Below are positions 45,879-56,735 of a stretch of DNA of 64,000 nt, piece after piece. This DNA comes from Apostichopus japonicus (taxonomy: Eukaryota; Echinodermata; Holothuroidea; Aspidochirotida; Stichopodidae). The notes beneath the pieces were generated by a model, which searched no databases, was not told where the DNA came from, and saw only the letters and a program-made list of their open reading frames with translations. Both the position numbers and the translations under genes were made by a program. The stretch is taken from assembly GCF_037975245.1 (NCBI RefSeq), contig NC_092565.1:14599499-14663498 (forward strand), in the 5' to 3' direction. Every line of letters starts with the position of its first letter. The stretch's first letter is position 1.

Positions 45879-46143
45879 CCCAGCAAACACAAAACGTTAT
45901 CATAATATGTTTAAAAGAGCCTCTAAAATATGGTTTTATAACGTTAAATGTAGTGTTATAATAACGTCGTCATAACGTTTTTATGAGATATTAATGTTAT
46001 ATTAAAGTTTTAACGAAAAAATGTTTTGAAATAAAAGGCTGAAAACGTTTTCGTGACATATTTATTACCCCACAAATAATGTTATCAAAACAAAAGACGA
46101 AACGTTTTAATAACGTTTTGAAAACGTTTTTGTGTTTGCTGGG
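45879..46143. mobile_element. TA-flanked MITE, 265 bp
   Basis: It starts CCCAGCAAACACAAAACGTT and ends with a close inverse, AACGTTTTTGTGTTTGCTGGG. TA lies on both sides, the duplication typical of Tc1/mariner-type and several other DNA transposons. The interior is made of AACGTT and AAACGTTTT units. No transposase. Confidence 0.88.
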
Positions 46144-46145
46144 TA

Positions 46146-47545
46146 TGCCGTCATATGCATTCTGAAGCATATTTACTATTTAGACATTAAATTAGGTCTA
46201 TAAGTACTCTTGATTTTTTACGTCACTTAGTCAAAGTTAACTCGTTAATTCAGAGAAATCTCGTTCTATGTTTATAAACGGCAAATGAGGAAAGCATGAC
46301 AAGCAGATCATATAGTGCTTTTAATAACAAGTAACCTATCAAGTGTTATGTGTTTCATCACGGCTCTTTAATTTTTCTTTTCTCAATGTTTTCGCGTTCC
46401 GAAAATTCCTATGGGGCGCACTCCCCTACTTTCATAAGTTTTGTTTTAATAGATTTCTGTGAATACTGACAACAAGAAAACATTACAATGAGTTTTATCT
46501 AATTCTTGTTTACTCCATCTATTAAACACTGTTACAACTAAAGCTTAAAGCACAATGAGTATATAGGATAATGGACACTGTGATGTCAGTGAAGTGTTTG
46601 GCCATCCCCGCGGCTGCTTATTGAATCCAGAATGCACAAATCTGTGGAAAACAAAGATAACATCCATTACCTTTGACTGAAATGAAATTAAAACACCAAT
46701 TACTCTTTCATTGATTCATTCATTGATTCGTTCATAATTATATGATCATAGAAAGAATACAATATGTTCATACACAAATAAAGTTTTACACGCTACTTTA
46801 CTTAGTGAACTTAGTGTAATGTTCTGGAGATGATATATTGTATTATATCGACAAAATATTTGCCAGTGACGTACACCACCAACAAAATAAGGCCGACACC
46901 TTCAAACAGATGTAAGATATAAGACTCGACATGGTGCAAAGCTACAATGCAATTAGTTATGTAAAACGCCAAAAGTTCAAGTGATCAACAGAGGTCAAAG
47001 GTCAAACTTGACCAAATGGGTGTGAGAAAGCTTTTCGCAATCTACTTATACCATAAGGCCGATGAATTTCAAACTCGGTGTGTGTCTGTCAGGGGTATAG
47101 TTGCAATGCCTATGTTACCTCTGACGCCACAAATGTAAATACCCACTAGAACTGCATTTGCCTGCAAACTTTTCGGTTGTTCATGGTGTTGTTTTTGTGG
47201 GCGAACAACACACCAGGGAGTATAGTCATGTAGGTACCTACAACGTGAGAGGGCTTTTGACCCCCGTGACAGGCTCAGAATGAATTGGCTACGCAGCTAG
47301 CCTCTGAAACTACAAATGTACAGAGACATTATGAAACTTTAAGTTTCAACGTCCAGTCATGTAGGTAACGTTCACTTGACCAGTAATACCAATAGTGTAG
47401 CACGCACGCGCACTACAATAATCAGGACATTTTCGCCAAAACGGATCATCAATTCAAACACCGTTGTTAGGCTTTACACAATCGTAGTTCGCATTTGCAT
47501 TTGAATAAACAAAATTTGATTGTTATGCAGTCTACCTTTGATGTG
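46146..47545. other. Intergenic / 3' flank of the EGF-peptide gene
   Basis: No gene was seen. An AGGTCAAAGGTCA-containing repeat lies at about 46990-47005 with flanking text like other dispersed copies. No minus-strand AATAAA was found close after the EGF-peptide stop. Confidence 0.4.
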
Positions 47546-47547
47546 GT

Positions 47548-49780
47548 TTATATTTGACAAGATGCGGATCGTTGAAATGCATTGCAGTCGGGTCCGGTCC
47601 AGCACATATGGCACACACACCGTCCAACGCCGTTCTCTACAATACAGGATCCATGAGCACAAGGTGTATTCATGCGATCACATGGATCGTCACTTTGAGC
47701 GACAGTAACTGTAGCGATGATGAGAAGAAAGCTTATTAAAGTTGGGCGAACTATAACTGGATGTTTAATGCACAAAGTTAATATTCAGTCTACAGGTCGT
47801 TAACATATATACCAGCATCAATGTCGTATGCCGTTTAATTACTCAGTGTAATAACTCAAAGTCATTATTCAAGTCCATATGTCGTTACCATGTCATTTTC
47901 CATGTCCATATGTCGATACCATGTCCGTATACATGTTGATATCATGTCAATATTCATGTCCATATGTCGATACCATGTACGTATACATGTTGATACCATG
48001 TCAATATTCATGTACATATGTCGATACCATGTCAGTATACATGTTGATATCATGTCAATATTCATGTCCATATATCGATACCATGTCCGTATACATGTTG
48101 ATACCATGTCAATATTCATGTCCATATATCGATACCATGTCCGTATACATGTTGATATCATGTCAGTATACATGTCGAAACCATGTTCGTATACCTGTCC
48201 ATATGTTGATACCATGTCAGTGTCCTTGTACATAAGTCGATGCCAAGTCAGTCTTCATTTCCAATAAGTCATACTGCCTATATACACGCCTATATGTTCG
48301 TTGGTCATAATCTCATATCATTACCTTTATTATGATAAAATGTACTAATTTTATGTATTTACGAAACCTGACAGTCTCATGTCACTGGACTTTTCTCTTT
48401 ATTTGATAAAAAAAATCTTCAAGGATGAACAAAGGCACAAAAGTACTTTGGTAAAAGGTTATGAAGAACTGCTTCAGTCAAGGTTGTATTTCTATAACAC
48501 TTTTGTGTTTTGAGAAATTAATTAAAGTTTCCTAACTGCTTAGGCTATTACACAGACCGTTAGCTCAGTTCCTCAAATACAACTCAAAACTCAATGTGAA
48601 AACAAGAAATTTAGGACTCAAATGACATGTTAACAATGCATTATAAACTTGCCTAGGAAAAGTGGTGTTGATTGTCATCCAAAGGTGCGCTGTTGTTTGA
48701 AAAGAGTATTTTTCTGAACTATAAACTATATTAAGAACACACACTAAAGGAACCATTGGTTACAATCTATTTTGGTATGGGAATTTCTTCCGTACCAATT
48801 TAACGGACCAAGAAAGCATGACCGTATCTTTAGCCTATAGTAAAAATCATCCGCGAATAAAGCGGGAATTAGAGTCAAAAGCTGAAGTTTACAATTTGTA
48901 GTACGTACCCGAGGCAATGAATCCCAGAACCAAGAGAGCCAGCACTGCGTACTTCATATTGGAAATATCTAAAAAACAATGCAGATATTATTATTAGGAA
49001 AGAAAATTATCTCGTTAAATATCCATATTAGCCCAACATTTCGAGAAAAGTCAAGTACTATGTGCGAGGTACCTATTGTGGCGCGGCACCTGAATATATG
49101 ATGCATCTCTCTTAATGTGTATAAGGCAAACTATCCCCTAATTTGCAAAACTAGATCAGAGTCATATTTTATTCTTTATACAATAGTATTGTGTGATTTG
49201 ATGTGCTGCAATGAGCAATCTAAGACCTAAACGTTAAGGTTCCTTCATCCCTCTACATTGTGATTAATCATACGCTTCGAACTGCAGTAAAATAAGGCGA
49301 ATAACAGGCAATGCAATGTCTAAATATTCCAAACCATGCCGTCAAATTGGAACGTGTAATAATAAGAAAATGTTGCTAAAGATAAGAATTAGCATCTTTG
49401 TAATTTCTCTATTTACATTATGGGAAACCAAAGCAAAGGAGCCCTATTAAAATTTAAACTGTGTTTACTTTATTGGGGATCGAACGCTCCGTAAATATAT
49501 CTACTTTTCTACAGAAAAACAACAATACTGCCCCACATAACTTAAGCACAATCAACAAAATGAAATATTCGAGCTTTATTTGTAATTTTGAGAAAATAAT
49601 ATCATAGCTCTGAATATTTTCTAAAATGTTATGATTTAATACTCATTCTACCCTAGCCCCTACCGACCACGAAAACTCTAGTGAAATTCTTGTAAAAAAA
49701 AACTAGAGCAAGACTTACCTTTTCCCTTTTCCGTCTTGAAACTAAAAATTGTTGGTGTTTGAATGAGTAGACAATCTGGA
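47548..49780 (-). CDS. Small secreted EGF-like peptide, 69 residues
   Basis: A three-exon minus-strand gene. A 5' UTR exon runs from about 49780 to 49719 and ends in AG/GTAAGT. Exon 2 (48968-48909) has the start codon at 48957 and encodes the signal peptide MKYAVLALLVLGFIAS. Exon 3 (47708-47548) joins in phase 1 and encodes VTVAQSDDPCD onward to a TAA stop. Signal cleavage is likely near TVAQS. The mature part holds one EGF module with cysteine spacing C-x6-C-x4-C-x8-C-x-C-x8-C. Two extra cysteines, one between the fifth and sixth EGF cysteines (HMC) and one at the C-terminus (SASC), could form a fourth disulfide. A TATA box lies just upstream. Single-EGF secreted peptides can be receptor ligands, defence peptides or structural factors; nothing here decides which. 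Splice phase, signal peptide and cysteine pattern agree, so the gene model is strong although the function is unknown. Confidence 0.82.
47872..48250. repeat. 18/54-bp array in intron 2 of the EGF-peptide gene
   Basis: The 18-bp subunit is close to CATGTCCATATGTCGATAC, and three subunits make a 54-bp higher-order unit. Multiples of three without stops leave two plus-strand frames and one minus-strand frame open, so the 118-125 codon frames are artefacts. Confidence 0.93.
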
Positions 49781-49805
49781 ATACAGACAAAACTCAAACA
49801 AACCC

Positions 49806-49811
49806 TTTATA
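49806..49811 (-). promoter_or_regulatory. TATA box of the EGF-peptide gene
   Basis: TATAAA on the minus strand lies about 87 bp before the first donor (49719), placing the expected transcription start at about 49780. It gives a short first exon of about 60 bases. Confidence 0.65.
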
Positions 49812-49819
49812 TCTGTATC

Positions 49820-50330
49820 TTTGTACCTGTAATATTTACAGGTGACGTAATCAAGATTACCTAATGTATTTAAATTTCGTAAAATGGACCAATACGCTGG
49901 CCAATGTCCACGTTATGATTTGAATATTCATAAAGTTAGTATGATAGATAACCAATAGAGTACATTTAGTTTATCTACAGTAATTTGTTGATTTTACTAT
50001 TGCAAGAAGATGATAGAATTCCTACTTGTTTTGTATACAATGGCTATATCCGCCTGACAATAACCGTATGGAACCATAAGACTAAACTACTGCCTAAAGT
50101 TTTCCATCAACTAAGGATTAGTTAAAGTATTTCAACGTTTTCACATTTTACCATTCGCTGATATGAACCTAAATAAACCATATTCGAGTTTCAAATTTGT
50201 TCTCATTTTTTCATCATACATCACATAACCGTAAAACTTAAATTAGAAATTAGTTTTTCGCATTTTTAAAAATTATGATAAACTTGTCAAAGACGTACGC
50301 ATAAAGAGAAATTCAGATTGTGGGAATTAG
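49820..50330. other. Upstream region of the EGF-peptide gene
   Basis: AT-rich; no gene or repeat family recognised. Regulatory sites for the minus-strand gene would lie here. Confidence 0.4.
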
Positions 50331-50338
50331 TTGATAAA

Positions 50339-50715
50339 CAAGGGCGTAGGAACCGGGGGGGCTGGGGGCGCCAGCCCCCCCCCAGTGAAAAATGTGGAGG
50401 GGCGGAAGTATCATTCCGCCCCCCCCCCCCCCCCGCTTCGCAAGTCCGAAAACCCCTTTTTCATTTCCAAATGAGATAAAAAATCTCATTTGGAGCACCA
50501 AATTGCATCTAAGGCCAGGTGAAAATATAAAATTAAGTTTACAAAATGTAGTGCGTGTTGAAGTGTGCTATATTGCACCAAATTGCATCTGAGGCCACCT
50601 GGAAATGCAAAAATTTCCAAAGGGGGACATCCCCTCCCCTTAGACCCCTCCCCCAGGCCGGCCATCAGTCTTCAGCCCCCCCCCCCCCACTCAAAAGTGC
50701 CTTCCTACGCCACTG
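50339..50715. mobile_element. hAT MITE, 377 bp, copy 2
   Basis: It starts CAAGGGCGTAGGAACC and ends CCTACGCCACTG. TTGATAAA is duplicated exactly (50331-50338 and 50716-50723). Long G and C runs near the ends differ from copy to copy. Confidence 0.95.
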
Positions 50716-50723
50716 TTGATAAA

Positions 50724-51290
50724 TATTACATTCTCTCTGAATTTGGTAATACTTTGTAGCCTTTACTTGTGTAACTTAAATAAGCTTAAAGAACTGTCAT
50801 AGACCTATAGATAGAGAGTTTATAGAGAGAATATATTTAGAGAATATGTACAGAGAAGACATAATGAAATTGATTATTGGGAAACTGTCGAATTCATAAG
50901 GTCCTCCGTTTCTTAGACGAAATAGTCAAATTTGTTAAATTAATTTTAAAATGTGGATTGTGCAAATTTTTACATTTCCCTACGACCTACTCATAAGATG
51001 ATCTTAGCTTTTCTTTGTTTTTTGTTTTTTTCCTGCAATTTCCACTCCTTTGTTTATTGTTTATTGTAATCAGTCTTACGTGCTCGTGTTGTCTTACTTT
51101 GTGTTACGCAATCCGTAAAATCGTTATCTCAGCAGTGGTTGTGGAGAATGTGACGTTTCACATTTCTTACATTTTCATTAACTTCTACAAAGTTGTTCAC
51201 TGTGGAGAATGATAAACATGAATGATATAAAGCCATGATGAGTTTTCTCTATAAGACAAAGTTCCTTGTATTATTATTTTGTTGTACTGT
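50724..51290. other. Intergenic, nothing recognised
   Basis: AT-rich. The 65-codon open frame at 51015-51212 has a hydrophobic start but no support. Confidence 0.4.
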
Positions 51291-51295
51291 TTAAC

Positions 51296-51486
51296 CTTCT
51301 CGGCCTTTTGGCTAAGATCATGTGTAGTATCTGTTCCCTTTTGAGGGGAATGGTGATACACACCTGACGATGATCACACAGTCACAGTCCCGATGCAAGG
51401 GGACTGGGGTTAGAAGTGGATCAGTCGTTCAGTAGTTTGGTTTTCGTGCCCAGGTTCTTTCCTGGGCGACTTTTTCTTAAAAAGTA
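51296..51486 (+). mobile_element. U2 snRNA-headed SINE-like repeat, copy 2 (uninterrupted)
   Basis: It begins CTTCTCGGCCTTTTGGCTAA, matching the 5' end of U2, and continues through GTGTAGTATCTGTTCC. The remaining 150 bases are not U2. They include a GTCCC...GGGAC hairpin, CCCAGG...CCTGGG, a T5 run and TTAAAAAGTAT. It matches the split copy at 20569-21627 over its full length. Only TTTAA is shared at the two flanks, so a target duplication is unproven. The U2 middle (Sm site) and 3' loops are missing, so it is not a working U2 gene. Confidence 0.8.
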
Positions 51487-51489
51487 TTT

Positions 51490-52714
51490 AAACAGGGAGT
51501 TGTTATGGAACAAATCCCTGATTTAACACAGATGCATAGCAGTAGATTTTATAATCTAAGATATCTATTACTGAAATTAGCGGGTCGGAGAAACGTAGTA
51601 CTGAATGTAAGAGTACTAGGTATATGGTACCGTCATTCTGGTTCGATTGAATAGATGTGTGTCAAATAAATCAGGAATTTGTCTACTTTCTTGTTTTAGG
51701 AGTGTAAATACAACGGTACATGCAACTCCAACACTGATGGTTCTTGTTGAGATAATCGTTTTGTTTTCTACAGCAAGTAAGACCATATTAACCGTTTATC
51801 TTCGCGCCTTATCAGGTCAACAAATTCAAGGATATAGTCTGATCTTTCGTATAGTAATATCGATACCGTGTTATCGCACGGTAATAAAATACGTGTAGTA
51901 GCAGAAATATGTTACAGATTGTTCTGCGTGGAGAATCTGAAATTGTGAGGGGGGGGGAGGTGTTGCGGGGATGAGGGAGGGGGGGTTGAAATGTGCAGGT
52001 AGCGTGAGCCAGAATGGTTCATTTGTATAAGTTCTTATACTATATATGATCCTGTACTTCAATGTTTAAAATCATATGATTTTAGTCCATTTATTAAGAC
52101 CTGGTTGTTATTACTGGTCGAGCAAGGTTGCCAGAAATATTTGGCAACAAGTGCGGCCATTTTGCTGTTTTGCAATTACACGGGTTTCCCGACTCCCCAC
52201 CCCCCCCCCTCACACACACACACACACATAGGCAAAATCACCAACTCATTTCTAAGTTTATATGTTTGAAATATTTTTAAATTAACTGTCGGTTAAATTC
52301 TTCCATTCTTTGTTCAGCAACATATCAGCGGGGGAGCGCTGTAAGTAGCCTATTTAGTTTACCTAATTTATAGTGCGTGCCAGCTTGAGGGCCGACTGTA
52401 TGGTTCTTTGCATATTCATCAGTTACACCGTATATCAGAGCATGAAGTACTGCAGTGATGGACTATAAATTTCCAATTAGTATATAGCTATAGTAGTATA
52501 TGTCGTGTCACTTCACCCCCCCCCCCCCCTGGGAGCCTCTTCTGGGAGCCGAAGGCCCCCGTTTTTCGGGGTCTCCCATTTCTTCGGTAGCCTTCGCCAC
52601 ATTGTACTGGAGGTCTCCCGTTTTTTGTACCGATAATATAATGTAGTTGTCTGTTATCAAAAACAGGCAACTATTGCTGGTTTGGTACTATGTTACAAAC
52701 GGGAGCGCTAGGAT
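51490..52714. other. Intergenic, with a possible small Cys-rich terminal exon
   Basis: At about 51701-51748 a good acceptor (TTTCTTGTTTTAG) precedes a plus-strand segment reading ECKYNGTCNSNTDGSC and then a stop. No partner exon was found. G, C and CA runs occur at 51950, 52200 and 52520. Confidence 0.3.
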
Positions 52715-52726
52715 GATATATATATA

Positions 52727-52778
<52 letters not shown>

Positions 52779-52817
52779 TGTATACATATATGGATATATA
52801 TATATATATTTATATAA
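52715..52817. repeat. (AT)n microsatellite
   Basis: About 100 bp of AT/TA dinucleotide with short interruptions. Confidence 0.95.
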
Positions 52818-55800
52818 TTTGACTGCTGTTTGTGTAGATACACCCGATAAGAGCCTTGGTTAGTGCCGCTTGACAGTTGCGTAATCACAACATATATATA
52901 CGGGAGCCATTACATTGTGGCGAAGGCGGATACTTATCGCATAGGTATGTCTTGCAACTCTTGCTGGTTTAGTACTACGACTCTTCAGGGCAGTGGCACG
53001 GAAGTGAATTTTAAGAAAAAAAATAACGTGAATTTGAAATATATCACACAATGAACATGGCTTGATCAGTTTGTACTGTAAATAAGAGACAACCATTAAT
53101 CAATATAAACTGAAGTGTGTTATAACACCGTAACACATGTTAGACCTGTCAGTAGATGCCACTATGCCACCAATTACGAACAGACGAATTCATTACTCAA
53201 AGGCTGTTTCAACTATCAACTGTCCTTAAGTTTAACTAATAAGTATACCTTGTAAAGATGGTTCAAATTGCAGATTTTAAGCGTTTTGCAGTAAAGTGTC
53301 ATCCATTTTCTGTTAAAAATGTGGCGAAACCTTTACAGTAGTCTGTTTAGTCCAATTAATCATTATGTATAGGATAATGTTTTTTTTTAAAATATTTTTC
53401 TGTTTGTTAGTCCTCAGTGGCAACTGGCCATAAATGAAACACATGTTAGGAAATTATAACACATATCAGTTTGAACTGATTAACGGGTACTCACCTGATA
53501 AACCATGAGAATCGGGTGTCCACACACAATGTGGTATATTATCCCTCGAGAAATGTTTGATTGAATGTTAACCTTTTATGACTAATCAATACCCCACCCC
53601 ACTCCCTACCCTCCTCCTTCTCCTCCTTAATAGCAGGTATGTGATGTCATCGTACCAGATGTTCTTGAATATCTTTACTTTTCCATTCCAATCAGACAAT
53701 TTACCTTCTTGCTTAATCCTTTGCCATATAACACAATTGGAACGTTTGCTTATAAGTGCCATTATTCCTTGCATTTAGAATTTCATCGAAATGTAACATT
53801 TCTTTATAAATATTACATTTTAGATGAATGATTTAGATATTATAAAGAAATGTAAAGACAGTCTTATTTCAATAGGCATGAAGACATCATTACCTCTGTA
53901 TTGGATGTTGCCAGATGCCAAATTAATATTTTGTAAAAAACTATTTCAAATGCATATTGCTCCAGTCCGTTAAGTATGGTAGTGATAAAGCCACAAGAAA
54001 CGGCTGAATATACTAATATATCAATGAAGTTTTGTAGATGGTTCAAATAAAAAAGGCACCTCATATGACGAAATATACATAACTAATAAAAAGCTTCATA
54101 AGTCAGCGAATTTAGAAATTCAAAAGGTATATGCAAAAGTCACAAAACTTAGCCCATACTTGGTTTGGGAATTTAGGAACAACGTTCATACCTTCTACTT
54201 CAATATCACTGAATCTAACACGTGACAAGTATTTGACAATATTTTTAATAGTATAGTACAACCCCCCCCCCCAACCCCTAAAGTGACCTACTGTATTGAT
54301 ATATTTGGCGTTTTCTGAGTCATATCTGAGGATGAAATATAATATTTGATGGTCTAAAACTCTGAATAATTGAAGGTGATTTAAGATATTTTAGAAAATC
54401 TTGGGTGAAACAAGAAGATTCCGCAGGAAACTGTCATATGGATTGGAAAGCACTATGCTAAACTTTTGACCTCTTCTAGCTCAAAAGCTAAACGGTCATG
54501 GTGTCAACAGTTGAACGTGATGTGATAGCCCGAGCCATCATCTTATCATATGGTGGGTAGGACTTGTCAGTTGAAAATTACTATCTATGCTCTAGCGGCC
54601 TTGAAAAGTGTCGAGTTAAGTGTGTTAGTCAATGGGAGCAATTAATTGTGGTGCGACACCTTTACAGTATGAAATGTTTCCCGAAACAAAATAAGGGCGG
54701 TATTGAAGAACTTAACATGCATAGACTCCGGATGTGTGACATGATTACTTCAATTTGGCTTCGAGTACAACAACGGAAAGGGGATGATGTACCACCCTCC
54801 CCTTTCTCTGCCTTCATCAATATAAGCTCCTGTCTATAACTTAGAAAATCGCAGCATATCTCATCGCTGGGTCCCTGTTTATTTACTAAAAGATTGTCTC
54901 CTACAAGATTTTGTTTCTGTTTTATGTTTTCCTCCTCAGTCTTCTTTCCACCAAAACTCATGGATCCTTCCCGTGCACCAGTATGTTTTTGGGGGGTTGG
55001 GGGGGGTTGTGGGGGGGCTTTGGTTATCTAAGAAGCGACTGATCTCGGAGTAGGGGAGGGGGAAGACGTGTTCATTTGGTTTCCTTAAAGATGCTTTTGA
55101 TGTACACTTTACACATGCAGGTGTGTTTTTTTCACTTCCAAATTGTTTCCCTAAAAATTGTTTGCAGCCCCCATCTGCCACCACAGCTCCCCGCCCACCC
55201 CCCCCCCCCATCCTCTCCTCCATGTTAAATTTCTGGTGTCGCCAATGCAATTTGTACACACATTAAAAATGGTAAATATCTGTAAATTACCGTAAGGGAC
55301 TCTTGATAATAGCTAAGTTAAACGTCGGAAATCTGAAAAGTTACGTTTGACGAGATGTACTATAATCGTGTAAGACGTTAACAAATCGAAAACAGTATCT
55401 TTTACCACACTTGTTACTGTGGCAACAAATTGTCAAAGAATAGTTGTAAATGACCTTTTTGTACTCGATGTCATAGACATAATCAATTATTGCAAAAAAA
55501 AAAAAAAAAGATGCGAAATTAGCTTTCATCAAATGATATTTGTATTTATTCATTTTTTTTTGTCAAATGAAAAATGAAAATATTTATATACATACTCATG
55601 GAAAATGATAACAAAACATGAACCAACATATCCCTCTTGAAATTCATCTTTGTCATCAAATATTGATTTATTGATAATAAAATATTGGATATGAAGGTAG
55701 GATACTCTGGAATTAAGATCTGACATCTAGGGGGAATCGATATTTGCCCGACTTATGTTAGACATGGAAGCTTTTTAAATTGATAAATAAATACACTATC

Positions 55801-56120
55801 GTTATATTGATATACCATGGAGGATCAGTTTAAGAAAGTCAAAATATGCAACCGAAGGGAACATTTTCAACTGAAATCCAATGGAAATGAAATTCAAACC
55901 GTCATAGATTTGCGAGGTAAAAGCCTTGTGTCCTTACAAAAATATCTCTCAGGTCACATATCCCAATTTAGATATCTATATTTACAAGCTTAAGGTTATA
56001 ACATATTTACAAACTTGAAAGAACTACCCAGTGACAGAATTAACTTATTTGCTTCGACAATACTGCTATCTATGACCCAACCTTTTCTTGAGGAGTTACA
56101 GTGTTTACTAGGTTAATTCT
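52818..56120. other. Noncoding, nothing recognised
   Basis: Open frames are short and lack family motifs. G-rich and C-rich runs at 54990-55020 and 55197-55210 bracket a stretch that may be an old repeat. A 12-bp inverted pair near 53792-53815 is AT-rich. Confidence 0.4.
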
Positions 56121-56129
56121 CTTTAAGAG

Positions 56130-56480
56130 CTTTGTTGACCTCAAATGACCTTATAGATGGCACATAAAACAACAGATGTAATTAGCGGATCCATATGCAA
56201 TGTATTAACATCAAATCTTTACTTTTGGAGTGAAAGTGTTTAATCGGTTTTCAGACTTTTCTGATCAATGTTAATCTATATTGGCCTTTGACCTGCAGAG
56301 AAATATATACCGGTTCTTGTACTCACTTAAGGTAAATCCACATATACTATATAAACTTTAACCAATTAATTTGGTAACCGGATTTCAGATTTTGACTTCT
56401 GTTGACCTCGAATGACCTTTGAACTTCACAGAAAGAAATGTGGCTCTTTGACGTCATAAAGTGGATCCACATACCAAGTA
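56130..56480. repeat. TGACCT/AGGTCA-containing dispersed repeat
   Basis: GACCTCAAATGACC, GGCCTTTGACCTGCAG and GACCTCGAATGACCTTTGA recur at about 130-bp spacing, with related text between them (for example GGATCCA and ACCGGTT/TAACCGG). It resembles the stretches at 1538 and 44745. Confidence 0.45.
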
Positions 56481-56589
56481 TGAAAATCATCCACCATGTA
56501 TAAATTTTGTAGTGACATTGTTTACAAATCAATGCGTCACAAACACTCACACACGTCATCATCCTCAAGTATAAATCGTACCCCGAAAA

Positions 56590-56735
56590 TCATCAGTCAC
56601 ATATTCACATACGCACACACCCACACACACACACATACACGCAAAATTCTCAGATTTCTAGCATACTCCGAAAGCCATCAAACAAAGACTCACACCTACA
56701 CACACACATACTCACGCATACACATACATATAAAT
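56590..56735. repeat. CA-rich microsatellite
   Basis: Interrupted CACACA and CACATA runs. The His/Thr-rich open frame is an artefact. Confidence 0.85.

Noticed and set aside
47548-47708. EGF peptide as a toxin
   Set aside because: The cysteine pattern alone does not indicate toxicity; single-EGF peptides have many roles, so no toxin call is made.
51296-51486. Genuine U2 snRNA gene
   Set aside because: Only the first 40 or so bases match; the Sm site and the U2 3' stem-loops are absent.
54564-54839. 91-codon open frame
   Set aside because: No family motifs, splice signals or signal peptide; expected by chance in this length of DNA.
54662-55259. Charged minus-strand frames
   Set aside because: Low-complexity composition with G/C runs and no recognisable domain.
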